DNA of 64,000 nucleotides from Primorskyibacter flagellatus (GTDB lineage: Bacteria; Pseudomonadota; Alphaproteobacteria; Rhodobacterales; Rhodobacteraceae). Each line of letters starts with the position of its first letter. Within the stretch, counting starts at the first letter, position 1. The stretch lies in NCBI RefSeq assembly GCF_900176485.1, contig NZ_FWYD01000001.1, positions 62,001 through 126,000 on the forward strand, in the 5' to 3' direction. The position numbers and the translations under genes were made by a program. The notes below the pieces were generated by a model. It worked only from the letters and a program-made list of their open reading frames with translations. It made no database searches and was not told the origin of the DNA. This document shows positions 32,880-42,016 of this stretch, piece after piece.

Positions 32880-33953
32880 TTAGCTGCGAAAGTGTTTGGC
32901 CAGCTTCAGCCCCTGACCCTGGTAGTTTGACTTGATGCCCTGACCATAAAGTTGTGCGGGTATCTCGGCCATTTTCTCATAGACCAAACGTCCGACGATC
33001 TGTCCGTGCTCCAGCACGAAGGGCGCTTCGTGGCAGCGCACTTCGAGCACGCCGCGTGCGCCGGCACCGCCCGCCAGCGCGTAGCCAAAGCCGGGATCGA
33101 AGAAACCTGCGTAATGCACGCGGAACTCTCCGACCATGGCCAGATAGGGTGCCATTTCGGCGGCGTGGCTGGGCGGAATTGTCACGGCTTCGCGGCTGAC
33201 AAGGATGTAGAACGCGCCGGGATCCAGAATGATGCGGCCATTGGTGCTGCGCACATCCTCCCAGAACTCTGCGGGATCGTAATGGTCGATCAAATCAAGG
33301 TCGATCACACCGGTGTGGGGCTTGGCGCGGTAGCCGACCAGATCGCCGCTGTCTGGCTTAAGATCGACCGAAAAGCCCAAGCCTTCGTCGATCACCGGGG
33401 GACAATCCACCAGTGGGCTGTCATCGTGCAGCGCGCGCAGGGCGTCATCGTCCAGCACCGCCTGACCTTCACGGAAGCGGATCTGGTTCAGTCGCATTCC
33501 GGGGCGCACCAGAACCGAAAAACTGCGCGGGCAAATCTCGGCATAAAGCGGGCCGGCATAGCCTGTGGGGATGCGATCAAACTCGGTGCCGCCATCGGTA
33601 ATCGCGCGGGTCAGCAGGTCCAGCCGTCCGGTAGAGCTTTTGGCGTTTGCCACGGCCTGAACGTCATCGGGCAGGGCAAGCCGTTCCATCAGCGGTACGA
33701 CATAGACGCAGCCCTTTTCCAACACAGCGCCGCTGGTCAGGTCGATCTCGTGCATCTTGAATTCATCGATCCGGTCAGTGACCTTGCGGCCATGTCCAGC
33801 AAGGAAAGAGGCGCGCACGCGGTAGGCGACAGTGCCCAACCGCAAATCAAGGCTGGCGGGCTGCACCTGACCATCCAGAAATTCCGTGTTGGCGGCAATC
33901 GCGCCGCTGTCGATCATGTTCTGGATCTGCTGGCTGGGAATAACGCCGGTCAT
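32880..33953 (-). CDS. dcd: dCTP deaminase, double-domain type
   Basis: A 357-residue protein, about twice the usual 190 residues of Dcd, which deaminates dCTP to dUTP for thymidylate synthesis. The first half has VQPASLDLRLG, NAKSSTGRLDLLTRAITDGG and AEICPRSFSVLVRPGMRLNQIRF. The second half repeats the fold with DPGAFYILVSREAVTIPP, VGEFRVHYAGFFDPGFG and FVLEHGQIVGRLVYE. The arrangement looks like a fused pair of dUTPase-fold domains, known in alphaproteobacteria as the long 2'-deoxycytidine 5'-triphosphate deaminase. Which half keeps the active site was not resolved. It is downstream of tRNA-Pro and its terminator. Confidence 0.9.
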   Translation of the reverse strand: MTGVIPSQQIQNMIDSGAIAANTEFLDGQVQPASLDLRLGTVAYRVRASFLAGHGRKVTDRIDEFKMHEIDLTSGAVLEKGCVYVVPLMERLALPDDVQAVANAKSSTGRLDLLTRAITDGGTEFDRIPTGYAGPLYAEICPRSFSVLVRPGMRLNQIRFREGQAVLDDDALRALHDDSPLVDCPPVIDEGLGFSVDLKPDSGDLVGYRAKPHTGVIDLDLIDHYDPAEFWEDVRSTNGRIILDPGAFYILVSREAVTIPPSHAAEMAPYLAMVGEFRVHYAGFFDPGFGYALAGGAGARGVLEVRCHEAPFVLEHGQIVGRLVYEKMAEIPAQLYGQGIKSNYQGQGLKLAKHFRS

Positions 33954-33984
33954 GTGCTTCTCCGAGAAATGCTTTAGCTCTTAT

Positions 33985-34015
33985 AAAAAACGCCCGGGCC
34001 AAGAAGCCACGGGCG
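33985..34015 (-). terminator. Intrinsic terminator downstream of tRNA-Pro
   Basis: On the minus strand CGCCCG pairs with CGGGCG (with an inner GGC/GCC and a one-base bulge), followed directly by TTTTTT. It ends the tRNA-Pro transcript and separates it from dcd. A weaker T-rich run on the other side could allow action in both directions. Confidence 0.85.
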
Positions 34016-34023
34016 ATTTTGTT

Positions 34024-34100
34024 TGGTCGGGCTAGCAGGACTCGAACCTGCGACCTTCCGTCCCCCAGACGGACGCGCTACCAGGCTGCGCTATAGCCCG
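34024..34100 (-). tRNA. tRNA-Pro (anticodon GGG)
   Basis: 77 nt including encoded CCA. The acceptor CGGGCTA pairs with TAGCCCG. The D-arm is GCGC-AGCCTGGTA-GCGC. The anticodon stem TCCGT/ACGGA closes the loop CTGGGGG, giving anticodon GGG, which reads CCC (and CCU) codons. The T-arm is GCAGG-TTCGAGT-CCTGC, and the discriminator is A73. A strong terminator follows. Confidence 0.96.
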
Positions 34101-34137
34101 ACATAGGGCGCTTCTTACTGTTTCTGGCGCTGTGAGC

Positions 34138-34156
34138 AAGCCCAAAATCCGGGCTT
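34138..34156 (-). terminator. Weak hairpin downstream of the merR-type gene
   Basis: AAGCCC and GGGCTT form a 6-bp stem around a seven-base loop, 23 bases past the stop of the minus-strand MerR-type gene. No T-run follows, so it may only be an mRNA 3' hairpin. Confidence 0.3.
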
Positions 34157-34178
34157 TGTGAAAAACCATGGCCCGGTG

Positions 34179-35231
34179 TCAGTGGTTGAAGGAACGGTCG
34201 TTGATCTCGCGCAGTCGCTCGGCGACGTCGTTGATCTTCACGGCGTCTTCCAGTGTCAGGCGATGGAGACGCGACAGAAGCGTCAACGCGCCGGGCCGCG
34301 CCTCGATCTTTGCATCCTGCGGGACAAAGGCGACTTCGGCAATCTGAGCCCGGGGGGCTGGTTCTGGGTCGTGCTGCGGATCAGGGATGACATCCTCAAT
34401 ATGATCTGCGTCTTCCGGTGCATCGGCAAGCTTGGGCTCTTCCGCGACAGGGGCTGGCGTTTCGGGGGGCAAATTCGGCTCTGCGTGTTCTGGGCCGGGA
34501 TCGGAAAAGGTCGGGCTGGTCAGAAAATCCGGCAAGTCGGCCGTGTCAGCGGGTATCGCGGTTTCTTGCAAAGGCTCGTCCCTTTGCGCGGCTTTCATAT
34601 CCGTCGGAAGATCCGGTCGGTGTTCAGGGGCCACCAAAGGCGGGGAGTCCTCATGTGGTCCAGAGGTCCGTTCGGCGTGCGCGGACGTTTGTGCAACCAT
34701 TTGCGGTTCCGGTGACGGAGCTTCCCGGGCGACAGGTTGGGAACCAGCCATCTCCGTTGGAATGTCCACAGGAGCTGACGGCGTTTGCGCCCCGGGATTT
34801 GGCGACTCAGTCACCGGGGATGGAAGACCCGCGGCGGTGTCAGGAGGCGATGCACCATGGGAAGGCGTCTCGCGGACACCGAAGGGCACGACGGTACCCT
34901 CGGCTTCCGCCATCTCGTGAAATGGTGCGGGTTCAAATTCAGGTTCCATTGCATCGTCAATGGCTTGCGAAAGTTGAGACACCTTGCGCACACCCTGTTC
35001 GCGCAGCATTTTCTGCACACCCTTGATGGTCATGCCATCGTCGTGAAGCAACTTCTTGATACCGCCGATCAGTTCCATATCGGCGGGGCGGTAATATCTG
35101 CGCCCGCCGGCCCGTTTGACCGGTTTCACTTGGGTGAATTTACTCTCCCAGAACCGCAGCACATGCGCGGGTGTCTCCAGCCACTCGGCGACTTCGCTGA
35201 TCGTGCGGAACGCGTCGGGCGATTTGCTCAT
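34179..35231 (-). CDS. MerR-family transcriptional regulator with long disordered region
   Basis: A 350-residue protein. The N-terminal MerR helix-turn-helix and wing cover about 8-80 ([23 protein letters not shown], then [23 protein letters not shown]). Residues about 110-300 are Pro/Glu/Ala-rich and probably disordered. A conserved-looking C-terminal helix ([33 protein letters not shown]) may mediate oligomerisation. No effector-binding cysteines or drug-binding domain are present. The gene closes the plsX-fabH-ihfA operon, a common alphaproteobacterial order; its target genes are unknown. Confidence 0.88.
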   Translation of the reverse strand: MSKSPDAFRTISEVAEWLETPAHVLRFWESKFTQVKPVKRAGGRRYYRPADMELIGGIKKLLHDDGMTIKGVQKMLREQGVRKVSQLSQAIDDAMEPEFEPAPFHEMAEAEGTVVPFGVRETPSHGASPPDTAAGLPSPVTESPNPGAQTPSAPVDIPTEMAGSQPVAREAPSPEPQMVAQTSAHAERTSGPHEDSPPLVAPEHRPDLPTDMKAAQRDEPLQETAIPADTADLPDFLTSPTFSDPGPEHAEPNLPPETPAPVAEEPKLADAPEDADHIEDVIPDPQHDPEPAPRAQIAEVAFVPQDAKIEARPGALTLLSRLHRLTLEDAVKINDVAERLREINDRSFNH

Positions 35232-35241
35232 CGCTCAGGCC

Positions 35242-35544
35242 TCAGCTCTTGTTGCCTGCGGCGACGCGATCTTTCATCAGATGCGAAGGCCGGAAGGTCA
35301 GCACGCGGCGCGGCTGAATCGGCACTTCTTCGCCGGTTTTCGGGTTGCGGCCGATGCGGGCCGCCTTGCCGCGCACGCTGAACGTCCCGAAAGACGAGAT
35401 CTTCACCTGCTCGCCCTCGACCAGCGAGTCAGAGATATGACCCAGCACGCTTTCAACAAGTTCAGCAGATTCATTGCGTGATAAGCCGACTTCGCGGAAA
35501 ACCGCTTCGCTCAGATCCATCCGCGTTAATGTTTTTTCGCTCAT
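35242..35544 (-). CDS. ihfA: Integration host factor subunit alpha
   Basis: A 100-residue HU/IHF-family DNA-bending protein. The DNA-intercalating arm contains [23 protein letters not shown], where the proline kinks DNA. The N-terminal helices [22 protein letters not shown] and the KISSFGTF segment are typical of IhfA. GGAGGG lies before the ATG; a frame 19 residues longer lacks a good site. It acts as a heterodimer with IhfB, which is not in the window. It lies between fabH and the merR-type gene. Confidence 0.95.
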   Translation of the reverse strand: MSEKTLTRMDLSEAVFREVGLSRNESAELVESVLGHISDSLVEGEQVKISSFGTFSVRGKAARIGRNPKTGEEVPIQPRRVLTFRPSHLMKDRVAAGNKS

Positions 35545-35627
35545 CACATCCCTCCGGTTTCCGCCGAGAATGCGGCAGAGCATTTTCCGAGTCAATATCA
35601 ATGGGTTGCAGAGGTGCGTTTATGCGC

Positions 35628-36599
35628 CTACCAGCGCAGCACGACCGACCCCCATGCAAGGCCTCCGCCAATCGCCTCGGTGACCAGAAGATCGCCGGTC
35701 TTGATCTGTCCACGCGCCTTGCCGACCGACAGTGCCAGCGGGATCGACGCGGCCGAAGTATTGCCATGGTCCTGCACGGTGACGACCACGTTATCCATCG
35801 ACAGACCCATCTTGCGGGCGGTGCCCTGAATGATACGGATATTCGCCTGATGCGGTACGATCCAGTCAATATCGCTGCCGTCCAATCCGATCTTCCCAAG
35901 CGCGGTAGCGGCGGTGGCGGCAAGCTTTTCGATCGCGTGGCGAAAGACTTCTTTGCCTTCCATGCGCAGATGTCCGGTCGTATTAGTCGAAACGCCACCA
36001 TCGACGTAGAGAATATCGCGGTAATTCCCGTCAGAGTTAAGATCGACCGACAGGATGCCCCGGTCGGCATTGTCGCCGGTGCCGTCCTGCGCCTCTAGAA
36101 CCATCGCGCCTGCACCGTCGCCGAACAGCACACAGGTCGAACGGTCGGTCCAATCCATGATCCGGCTGAACGTCTCGGCACCGATCACCATGACACGTTT
36201 GACCTGACCGGATACGATCAGCGCGTTGGCATTGGCCATCGCAAAGACGAAGCCCGCACAGACCGCCTGGACGTCAAAGGCAAACCCCTGACGCATGCCA
36301 AGCTGGGCCTGCACCATCGTCGCGGCAGAGGGGAAGGTGAGGTCAGCGGTGGATGTCGCAACGATCAGCGCATCAATATCGTCCGGGGTCAGCCCGGCAT
36401 CATCCAGGGCGGCTTGCGCGGCCTGAGTTGCGAGGTTCGAGGTCGTCTGGCCTTCGGCGGCGAAATGTCGCCGCTCTATCCCCGACCGCGCGCGAATCCA
36501 TTCGTCGGAAGTGTCGAGCGACTTCTCGAATTCCGAATTGGGCACTACCCGTTCGGGCAGGTAGTGGCCGATCCCGGCCACTACGGCGCGCTTTGTCAT
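35628..36599 (-). CDS. fabH: Beta-ketoacyl-ACP synthase III
   Basis: A 323-residue thiolase-fold enzyme that condenses acetyl-CoA with malonyl-ACP to start fatty acid synthesis. The Cys-His-Asn triad is present: C114 (QAVCAGFVFA), H250 (IVPHQANIRI) and N280 (HGNTSAASIP). The C-terminal GGGLAWGSVVLRW is the family ending. The ATG overlaps the plsX stop by four bases (ATGA). With plsX it forms the standard lipid-initiation unit. Confidence 0.97.
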   Translation of the reverse strand: MTKRAVVAGIGHYLPERVVPNSEFEKSLDTSDEWIRARSGIERRHFAAEGQTTSNLATQAAQAALDDAGLTPDDIDALIVATSTADLTFPSAATMVQAQLGMRQGFAFDVQAVCAGFVFAMANANALIVSGQVKRVMVIGAETFSRIMDWTDRSTCVLFGDGAGAMVLEAQDGTGDNADRGILSVDLNSDGNYRDILYVDGGVSTNTTGHLRMEGKEVFRHAIEKLAATAATALGKIGLDGSDIDWIVPHQANIRIIQGTARKMGLSMDNVVVTVQDHGNTSAASIPLALSVGKARGQIKTGDLLVTEAIGGGLAWGSVVLRW

Positions 36600-37702
36600 G
36601 GTGTCTTTCCGTTTTCTGCGTCGTCTGGTGGCGCATCGTGGGCTTGCGGGGCGGTAGATGCAACCCGTGCGGCGAGTTTGTCGGAAAAACCGGAAAGTGC
36701 GAGTTGTTCTGCCAGCCGCACAGCGGCCGCGACACCGGTGGCATCCGCAGCCCCGTGTGATTTCACAACCGTGCCGTTGAGGCCCAGAAAGACACCGCCA
36801 TTCACCCGCCGCGGGTCAATACGCTTGCGCAGCCGCTTCAACGAACTGAGTGCGAGGATCGACGCCAGCCTTGAAAGAAGGGAATAAGCAAAGGCTTCTT
36901 TCAGCAGATCACCGATCAGGCTGGCGGTGCCTTCCCCGGTTTTCAGGGCAACATTGCCGGTAAATCCGTCCGTGACGATCACGTCAGCGACATCGCCGGG
37001 AAGATCGCCGCCCTCGACGAATCCGACGAAGGTGAAACTGGCCTCTTCGGCCTGTGCGCCGATCAGGTCATGGGCTTCTTTCAGCTCTGCACGGCCCTTG
37101 TGTTCCTCGGTCCCGACATTCAGCAGCCCGACGCGGGGATGAGCTATGCCCATGCCGTTGCGGGCGTAAGAGGTGCCCATCAGTGCGTATTGCAGAAGGT
37201 CATGCGCGTCGGCGCGAATATCGGCACCCACATCCAGCATCACGTTGAATCCGGACGCGCTGCGCGAGGGCCAGAGCACGGCAATGGCAGGGCGGTTGAC
37301 GCCGGGCAGCTTGCGGAGGCGCACCATCGACAGCGCCATCAGCGCGCCGGTGTTGCCGCAACTGACGCAAACCGTCGCTTCGCCCGCGCGCACCGAATCA
37401 ATGGCAGACCACATCGAGGTGTTCTTGCCGTTGCGCATCACCTGGGCGGGCTTGTCTTCCATGGTGACAATGCCGGCCGCGTCGCGAATCTCGCAACGTC
37501 CCGCCAGATCCTTACGCTTGGCGACCAGTCGCTCAAGCTCTTCGGCGGGGCCATGCAGAAGAAACCGCAGGTTCGGGCTTTTGTCCGCAGCCAGAGAAAT
37601 ACCGGCGACAACTGCCGCCGGTCCCCGGTCGCCACCCATGGCGTCGATCGAAACAACGGTCGGCCCGGATCCGTCTCCGGTTGTGTCGTGCAAACCGGTC
37701 AT
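36596..37702 (-). CDS. plsX: Phosphate acyltransferase PlsX
   Basis: A 368-residue peripheral membrane enzyme that converts acyl-ACP to acyl-phosphate for PlsY in phospholipid synthesis. Family motifs are VVSIDAMGGDRGPAAVVAG near the N-terminus, SCGNTGALMALSM (about 114-126), and VVTDGFTGNVALKTGEG-type sequence (the window reads VIVTDGFTGNVALKTGEG) near 240. It is 21 bases downstream of rpmF and coupled to fabH. The C-terminal 30 residues are a non-conserved extension. Confidence 0.96.
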   Translation of the reverse strand: MTGLHDTTGDGSGPTVVSIDAMGGDRGPAAVVAGISLAADKSPNLRFLLHGPAEELERLVAKRKDLAGRCEIRDAAGIVTMEDKPAQVMRNGKNTSMWSAIDSVRAGEATVCVSCGNTGALMALSMVRLRKLPGVNRPAIAVLWPSRSASGFNVMLDVGADIRADAHDLLQYALMGTSYARNGMGIAHPRVGLLNVGTEEHKGRAELKEAHDLIGAQAEEASFTFVGFVEGGDLPGDVADVIVTDGFTGNVALKTGEGTASLIGDLLKEAFAYSLLSRLASILALSSLKRLRKRIDPRRVNGGVFLGLNGTVVKSHGAADATGVAAAVRLAEQLALSGFSDKLAARVASTAPQAHDAPPDDAENGKTP

Positions 37703-37723
37703 GAAGGGCCGCGGGTCCTGACG

Positions 37724-37930
37724 TTAAGCTGCGTCGTCTTCCAGGTCGATCTCGTCCGCCTGCGCGATCACTTCGCGCTCGGCGTAGTGGCCACATGCGG
37801 GGCAGACGTGGTGCGGACGCTTGAGTTCGCCGCAGTTGTCGCATTCGTTCGGGTTTGCTGCAACCAACGAGTCATGCGCGCGACGATTGTTGCGGCGCGA
37901 TTTGGATACTTTGTTCTGTTGGACGGCCAT
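37724..37930 (-). CDS. rpmF: 50S ribosomal protein L32
   Basis: A 68-residue L32 with the N-terminal [20 protein letters not shown] and a complete zinc ribbon: C30, C33, C43 and C46. It keeps the zinc-binding (C+) form rather than a cysteine-free paralogue. It is located between yceD and plsX, the usual order in proteobacteria. Confidence 0.98.
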   Translation of the reverse strand: MAVQQNKVSKSRRNNRRAHDSLVAANPNECDNCGELKRPHHVCPACGHYAEREVIAQADEIDLEDDAA

Positions 37931-38100
37931 GTCTCAACCTCGGTCTATATTCGGGGGCATGGCGGTCATGCCCGGTGTCATTCAACTGTGCCGCGCCTCT
38001 TAGTGTGGAAGCGGGGTCTGGCACAAGCCCTGAAATCGGGTGAAGGCGCGAAAATACAGTGAAATCACCCGCGCGCAAGGGATTCGTGCCATTGCGGTGA

Positions 38101-38658
38101 CTATTCTTTGTCCTTGAGCTTGTCGCGCAGGCCGGCAAGGCCTGCAAAGGGTTTGACGTCCTCATCCGACATCGGTGCAACGCCCGGCTCGGCAAAGACC
38201 GCGCGTTTCAGCTCTGCATCGGCGGCGCGGGGATAGGGGGGCAGGGCCAGAGACAGGGCCTCGGCCATCACCGCGCCTGCATCTATGACATCGCGCAATG
38301 GTTCGATCGTGTCATCTTCGGGCATTTCGAGTTCGGACCCTGATTCTGGCTGATCGTCGGCGGAAGCGGGTTCGTATTGCCGCAACACCGGCTCGTCGAT
38401 GCGGGTGGTGACAGGCTTCAGCGTCACAATGCATGATTGCACGACCGTCGCGCCCAGCTTGCCTTCCAGCCGCCAGCCGCGTCGTCCGATGGGCGCAAGG
38501 CTGCCTGCAAAGGTCAACTTGCGGATCGCTTCGATGCCCAGTGCCTGCGCCAATTCGGCGCGGGCCGCAGCGTCGGGGGTCAATGAAAATGGTGTCGGGT
38601 GCCGGGTTGAGAGTGCTGCCGCACGAAAAATCCCTGCGTCTTCCGGATGATCTGCCAT
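38101..38658 (-). CDS. YceD/DUF177 family protein
   Basis: A 185-residue member of the YceD (DUF177) family, found next to rpmF in most bacteria and linked to 23S rRNA accumulation. The core has GRRGWRLEGKLGATVVQSCIVTLKPV, with the single cysteine of the family motif, and the acidic DDTIEPL...IDAGAVMAEALSLALPPYPRA toward the C-terminus. The start MADHPEDAG was chosen because the longer frame adds basic residues without a ribosome site. The gap to rpmF (170 bases) is larger than usual and may hold a second promoter. It is divergent from bamE. Confidence 0.9.
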   Translation of the reverse strand: MADHPEDAGIFRAAALSTRHPTPFSLTPDAAARAELAQALGIEAIRKLTFAGSLAPIGRRGWRLEGKLGATVVQSCIVTLKPVTTRIDEPVLRQYEPASADDQPESGSELEMPEDDTIEPLRDVIDAGAVMAEALSLALPPYPRAADAELKRAVFAEPGVAPMSDEDVKPFAGLAGLRDKLKDKE

Positions 38659-38744
38659 GAAAGCGTGCGCTTCCTTTCTTGAACGGGGTGCATTCCTTCT
38701 GTAATCGGGATAGAAGGGCAGACGGACCAAGGCAAGAGGGCAGA

Positions 38745-39206
38745 ATGCAAGGCAGGATTATCGGGCTGAAAGCGGCAATGGGCGGCGCAGCACTTCTGTT
38801 TCTCGGGGCTTGCGTGGCGCAGCATCGCAGCCATGGTTACGTGCCGCCGGAGGACGTGTTGTCAGAAATCGTGGTTGGGGTGGATACCCGGGCCACGGTC
38901 GAGGATGTGGCTGGCGTGCCGTCAACGACCGGCGTGCAGAATGACAGCGGCTTTTATTACGTTGAAAGCGAAGTGCGGCGTTTTGCCTATAAGAAGCCCG
39001 AGGTGATCGACCGCACCGTTCTGGCGATTTCCTTCGATCAGGCGGGCGTTGTCACGAATATCGAACGCTACGGTCTGGAAGACGGCCGTGTCGTGCCGCT
39101 GACGCGCCGCATTACCCGAACCACCGATGGCGATATCAGCTTCATTCGCAAGCTCTTCGGTAATGTCGGACGTCTGTCGGCTGCGGATCTGCTCGGCGAC
39201 GGCTGA
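38745..39206 (+). CDS. bamE: Outer-membrane assembly lipoprotein BamE
   Basis: A 153-residue SmpA/OmlA-fold lipoprotein of the BAM complex, which inserts beta-barrel proteins. The signal peptide with lipobox LGAC puts the lipidated cysteine at residue 23. The BamE core shows ILSEI-like VLSEIVVGVDTRATVEDVAGVPS (two-helix start) and FYYVESEVRRFAYKKPEVIDRTVLAISFD. The start with GAGGG just upstream gives a normal signal peptide. It is divergent from yceD, as in related genomes. Confidence 0.93.
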   Translation: MQGRIIGLKAAMGGAALLFLGACVAQHRSHGYVPPEDVLSEIVVGVDTRATVEDVAGVPSTTGVQNDSGFYYVESEVRRFAYKKPEVIDRTVLAISFDQAGVVTNIERYGLEDGRVVPLTRRITRTTDGDISFIRKLFGNVGRLSAADLLGDG

Positions 39207-39265
39207 GGACCTGCGCTGCCGACTCGCCGTATGATCGGCGTGTGCCTTTCGCGTGCGGAGGGAGT

Positions 39266-40021
39266 GTGAGTGATAGGTTGATGAAGATGATCCGCTGCGG
39301 ACGCTATCAGGTGAGGATTGCCGAAACCCCGGAAGACATTCGGTCGGCACAGGCGCTGCGGCATCTGGCGTTTCGCGGTGGTGCGGCAACAGACGCTTGG
39401 GATGAAGACATCTTTGACACGGTATTTTCGCATATGCTGGTCGAGGAGCAGGTGACCGGGCAGGTGGTTTGCTGTTACCGTTTTTTACTGCTGCAATCCG
39501 GGGCGGAAATCCAACAGGGCTATGTGGCGCAGTTTTACGATCTGTCCGCGCTGTCGCGTCTTGACGGTCGGATGATCGAGATGGGTCGGTTTTGCAGCCT
39601 TCCCGGCCTGTGTGATCCAGACATTTTGCGCTTGGCATGGGCCGCGATAACGCGTCTGGTAGACCAGCACGATGTCACGTTCTTGTTCGGTTGTGCGTCT
39701 TTACCTGGGACAGAGGCGGCGCTTCATCGCGACAGTCTGGCCGTTCTGGCAGCGCGGTATGTGGCACCAGACCGCTGGCGTCCGGGGTGCAAGGCAGCAG
39801 AGGTCGTCAGGTCGTGGCCTGACGACGGGGGGGGATTCGACGAACAGTCGGGGTTGCAGCGAATGCCGTCCCTGCTGCGAAGCTATCTGCAAATGGGCGG
39901 AAAGGTCAGCGATCATGCCGTGATCGACCGCGACATGAACACGCTGCATGTGTTCACGGGTGTCGAGATCAGCGCCATTCCGGCCGCACGAAAACGGTTA
40001 TTGCGGGCGATGGCGGGCTAA
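39266..40021 (+). CDS. olsB: OlsB-like GNAT N-acyltransferase (ornithine lipid / hemolysin-like family)
   Basis: A protein of about 251 residues of the acyl-ACP-dependent N-acyltransferase group, which acylates ornithine to lyso-ornithine lipid. Supporting segments are YQVRIAETPEDIRSAQALRHLAFRG at the N-terminus, the MIEMGRFCSLPG motif (about 118-129), and VTFLFGCASLPGTE followed by a C-terminal RMPSLLRSYLQMGGKVSDHAVIDRDMNTLHVF. The partner O-acyltransferase olsA is not in the window. The start is uncertain: GTG at 39266 has GGAGGG upstream; ATG at 39281 also fits. The lipid product is inferred from the family. Confidence 0.8.
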   Translation: MSDRLMKMIRCGRYQVRIAETPEDIRSAQALRHLAFRGGAATDAWDEDIFDTVFSHMLVEEQVTGQVVCCYRFLLLQSGAEIQQGYVAQFYDLSALSRLDGRMIEMGRFCSLPGLCDPDILRLAWAAITRLVDQHDVTFLFGCASLPGTEAALHRDSLAVLAARYVAPDRWRPGCKAAEVVRSWPDDGGGFDEQSGLQRMPSLLRSYLQMGGKVSDHAVIDRDMNTLHVFTGVEISAIPAARKRLLRAMAG

Positions 40022-40144
40022 ACTGATTTGTCCGTGGCGAGTGCCGCTTTCAAATTCGGGCAGGCGGCCGACTTGCTGGCTTACGAATGTGCTGACACCA
40101 TGAGCGGCCTTGACCTTTCCACCTTGCGGGCCTAGCGGAGCGGC

Positions 40145-41971
40145 ATGGCACAAGCTCCTCTTTTACAACTCTCCGATATCGCGCTGACCTTTGGCGGCGA
40201 CCCGGTTTTCGACGATCTTTCGCTGGTGGTTCACCCCGGTGATCGCGTGGCACTGGTCGGGCGCAACGGGTCTGGAAAATCCACCTTGATGAAGGTCATG
40301 GCCGGGCTGGCCGAGGCCGACACAGGCACCCGTGTTGTCAGTCCCGGCGTCAGCGTCGGATATATGGAGCAGGATCCGGACCTGTCAGGTTTTGAAACGC
40401 TGGGCGATTTTGCAGCACATGGGCTGGAGCCGGGCGAGATGTATATGGTCGAGCGCGCGGGCGCGGGGCTGAAATTTGACCCGGATCGCCCGGTAAGTTC
40501 CGCCTCTGGCGGCGAACGGCGGCGTGCCGCACTGGCGCGGCTGATGGCAGATACGCCCGAACTGATGCTGCTGGACGAGCCGACCAACCATCTGGATATC
40601 GAAGCAATCGGCTGGCTGGAGGCGGAACTGAAATCCACCCGTGCGGCCTTTGTCCTGATCTCGCATGACCGGCGCTTCCTGACCGAATTGACCCGCGCGA
40701 CCCTGTGGATCGACCGGGGGCAGGTGCGGCGGCAGGAAACCGGCTTTGGCGGATTCGAGGCATGGCGCGACAAGATCTGGGACGAAGAGGACCAGAGCCG
40801 CCACAAGCTGAACCGCAAGATCAAGTCCGAGGCGCGTTGGGCCGTCGAGGGCATCAGCGCCCGTCGCAAGCGCAACATGGGTCGTGTTCGTGCGCTTCAG
40901 GATCTGCGGGCAGAGCGCGCCGGTATGATCCGGCGGCAGGGCACAGCGGCGATGGATCTGGCTGCGGGGCCGAAATCTGGCAAGAAGGTCATCGAGGCCG
41001 AGGGTATCGCCAAGGCGTTCGGAGATGTGCCGATTCTGCGGGGCTTTGATCTGAAGGTGCAGCGCGGCGACCGTGTGGCCTTTGTCGGACCCAACGGGGT
41101 GGGCAAAACCACATTGATCCGCATGCTGACCGGAGAGATCGAGCCGGATGCAGGCAAGGTGTCTCTGGGCACCAACCTCGCCATGGCAGTGTTCGATCAG
41201 AGCCGGGCAAAGCTTGATCCGAACATGACGCTTTGGGACAGCCTGACCGGCGATCCCGACATGCGCGTTAGCGGCAAGGCCGATCAGATCATGGTGCGCG
41301 GGCAGCCGAAACATGTGGTGGGCTACCTCAAGGAATTCCTGTTTGACGATGCGCAGGCGCGTGCGCCCGTCCGGTCGCTGTCAGGGGGCGAGAAGGCGCG
41401 GCTGTTGCTGGCCAAGATCATGGCGCGCGAATCGAACCTGCTGGTGCTGGACGAACCGACCAACGATCTGGACGTCGAGACGCTGGATCTGTTGCAGGAC
41501 ATCCTTGGCGACTATCCGGGCACCGTGCTGCTGGTCAGCCACGACCGGGATTTCATCGACCGGGTCGCCACGACCACCGTCGCGATGGAAGGCGACGGAC
41601 GCGCCACCATCTATGCAGGCGGGTGGAGCGACTATCAATCTCAGAAGGCAGGCTCTGATGGCGGGTCCGTTTCGGGGGGTGCGAAGCAGAAGAACAAGCC
41701 GAGCAAGCCTGCCGCCGGCGCTTCAAGATCCGCGCCCAACCAACTGAGTTTTAACGAAAAGCACCGGCTGGACGCGTTGCCAAAACTGCTAGAGCGTCTG
41801 GAAGCCGAGATCGCCAAGCTGGAGGAATACCTTTCCGCGCCAGATCTGTTCACGGCTGAGCCGCTGAAATTCAAGAAGGCAACCGAAGCCTTGGCAGAAC
41901 GTCAGCAGGCGCTTGCTTCGGCAGAGGAAGAATGGCTGGAACTGGCCGAGAAGGCGGAAAGCGGAAAATAA
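40145..41971 (+). CDS. ABC-F family ATPase (Uup/EttA-like)
   Basis: A 608-residue soluble protein with two ABC domains and no membrane segment. Walker A motifs are GRNGSGKST (39-47) and GPNGVGKTT (about 318-326). Signature motifs are ASGGERRR and SLSGGEKAR, and both Walker B ends read LLDEPTNHLD and VLDEPTNDLD. A basic inter-domain linker and a C-terminal coiled coil (about 535-605) match Uup, which acts on ribosomes or recombination intermediates. A Gly/Ser/Lys-rich stretch precedes the coiled coil. Which ABC-F subgroup it represents cannot be settled without a tree. Confidence 0.92.
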   Translation: MAQAPLLQLSDIALTFGGDPVFDDLSLVVHPGDRVALVGRNGSGKSTLMKVMAGLAEADTGTRVVSPGVSVGYMEQDPDLSGFETLGDFAAHGLEPGEMYMVERAGAGLKFDPDRPVSSASGGERRRAALARLMADTPELMLLDEPTNHLDIEAIGWLEAELKSTRAAFVLISHDRRFLTELTRATLWIDRGQVRRQETGFGGFEAWRDKIWDEEDQSRHKLNRKIKSEARWAVEGISARRKRNMGRVRALQDLRAERAGMIRRQGTAAMDLAAGPKSGKKVIEAEGIAKAFGDVPILRGFDLKVQRGDRVAFVGPNGVGKTTLIRMLTGEIEPDAGKVSLGTNLAMAVFDQSRAKLDPNMTLWDSLTGDPDMRVSGKADQIMVRGQPKHVVGYLKEFLFDDAQARAPVRSLSGGEKARLLLAKIMARESNLLVLDEPTNDLDVETLDLLQDILGDYPGTVLLVSHDRDFIDRVATTTVAMEGDGRATIYAGGWSDYQSQKAGSDGGSVSGGAKQKNKPSKPAAGASRSAPNQLSFNEKHRLDALPKLLERLEAEIAKLEEYLSAPDLFTAEPLKFKKATEALAERQQALASAEEEWLELAEKAESGK

Positions 41972-42016
41972 TTTTGGATCGGTGGTTTGTGAGGCGCTTC
42001 TGACGTGTTCATCCAG

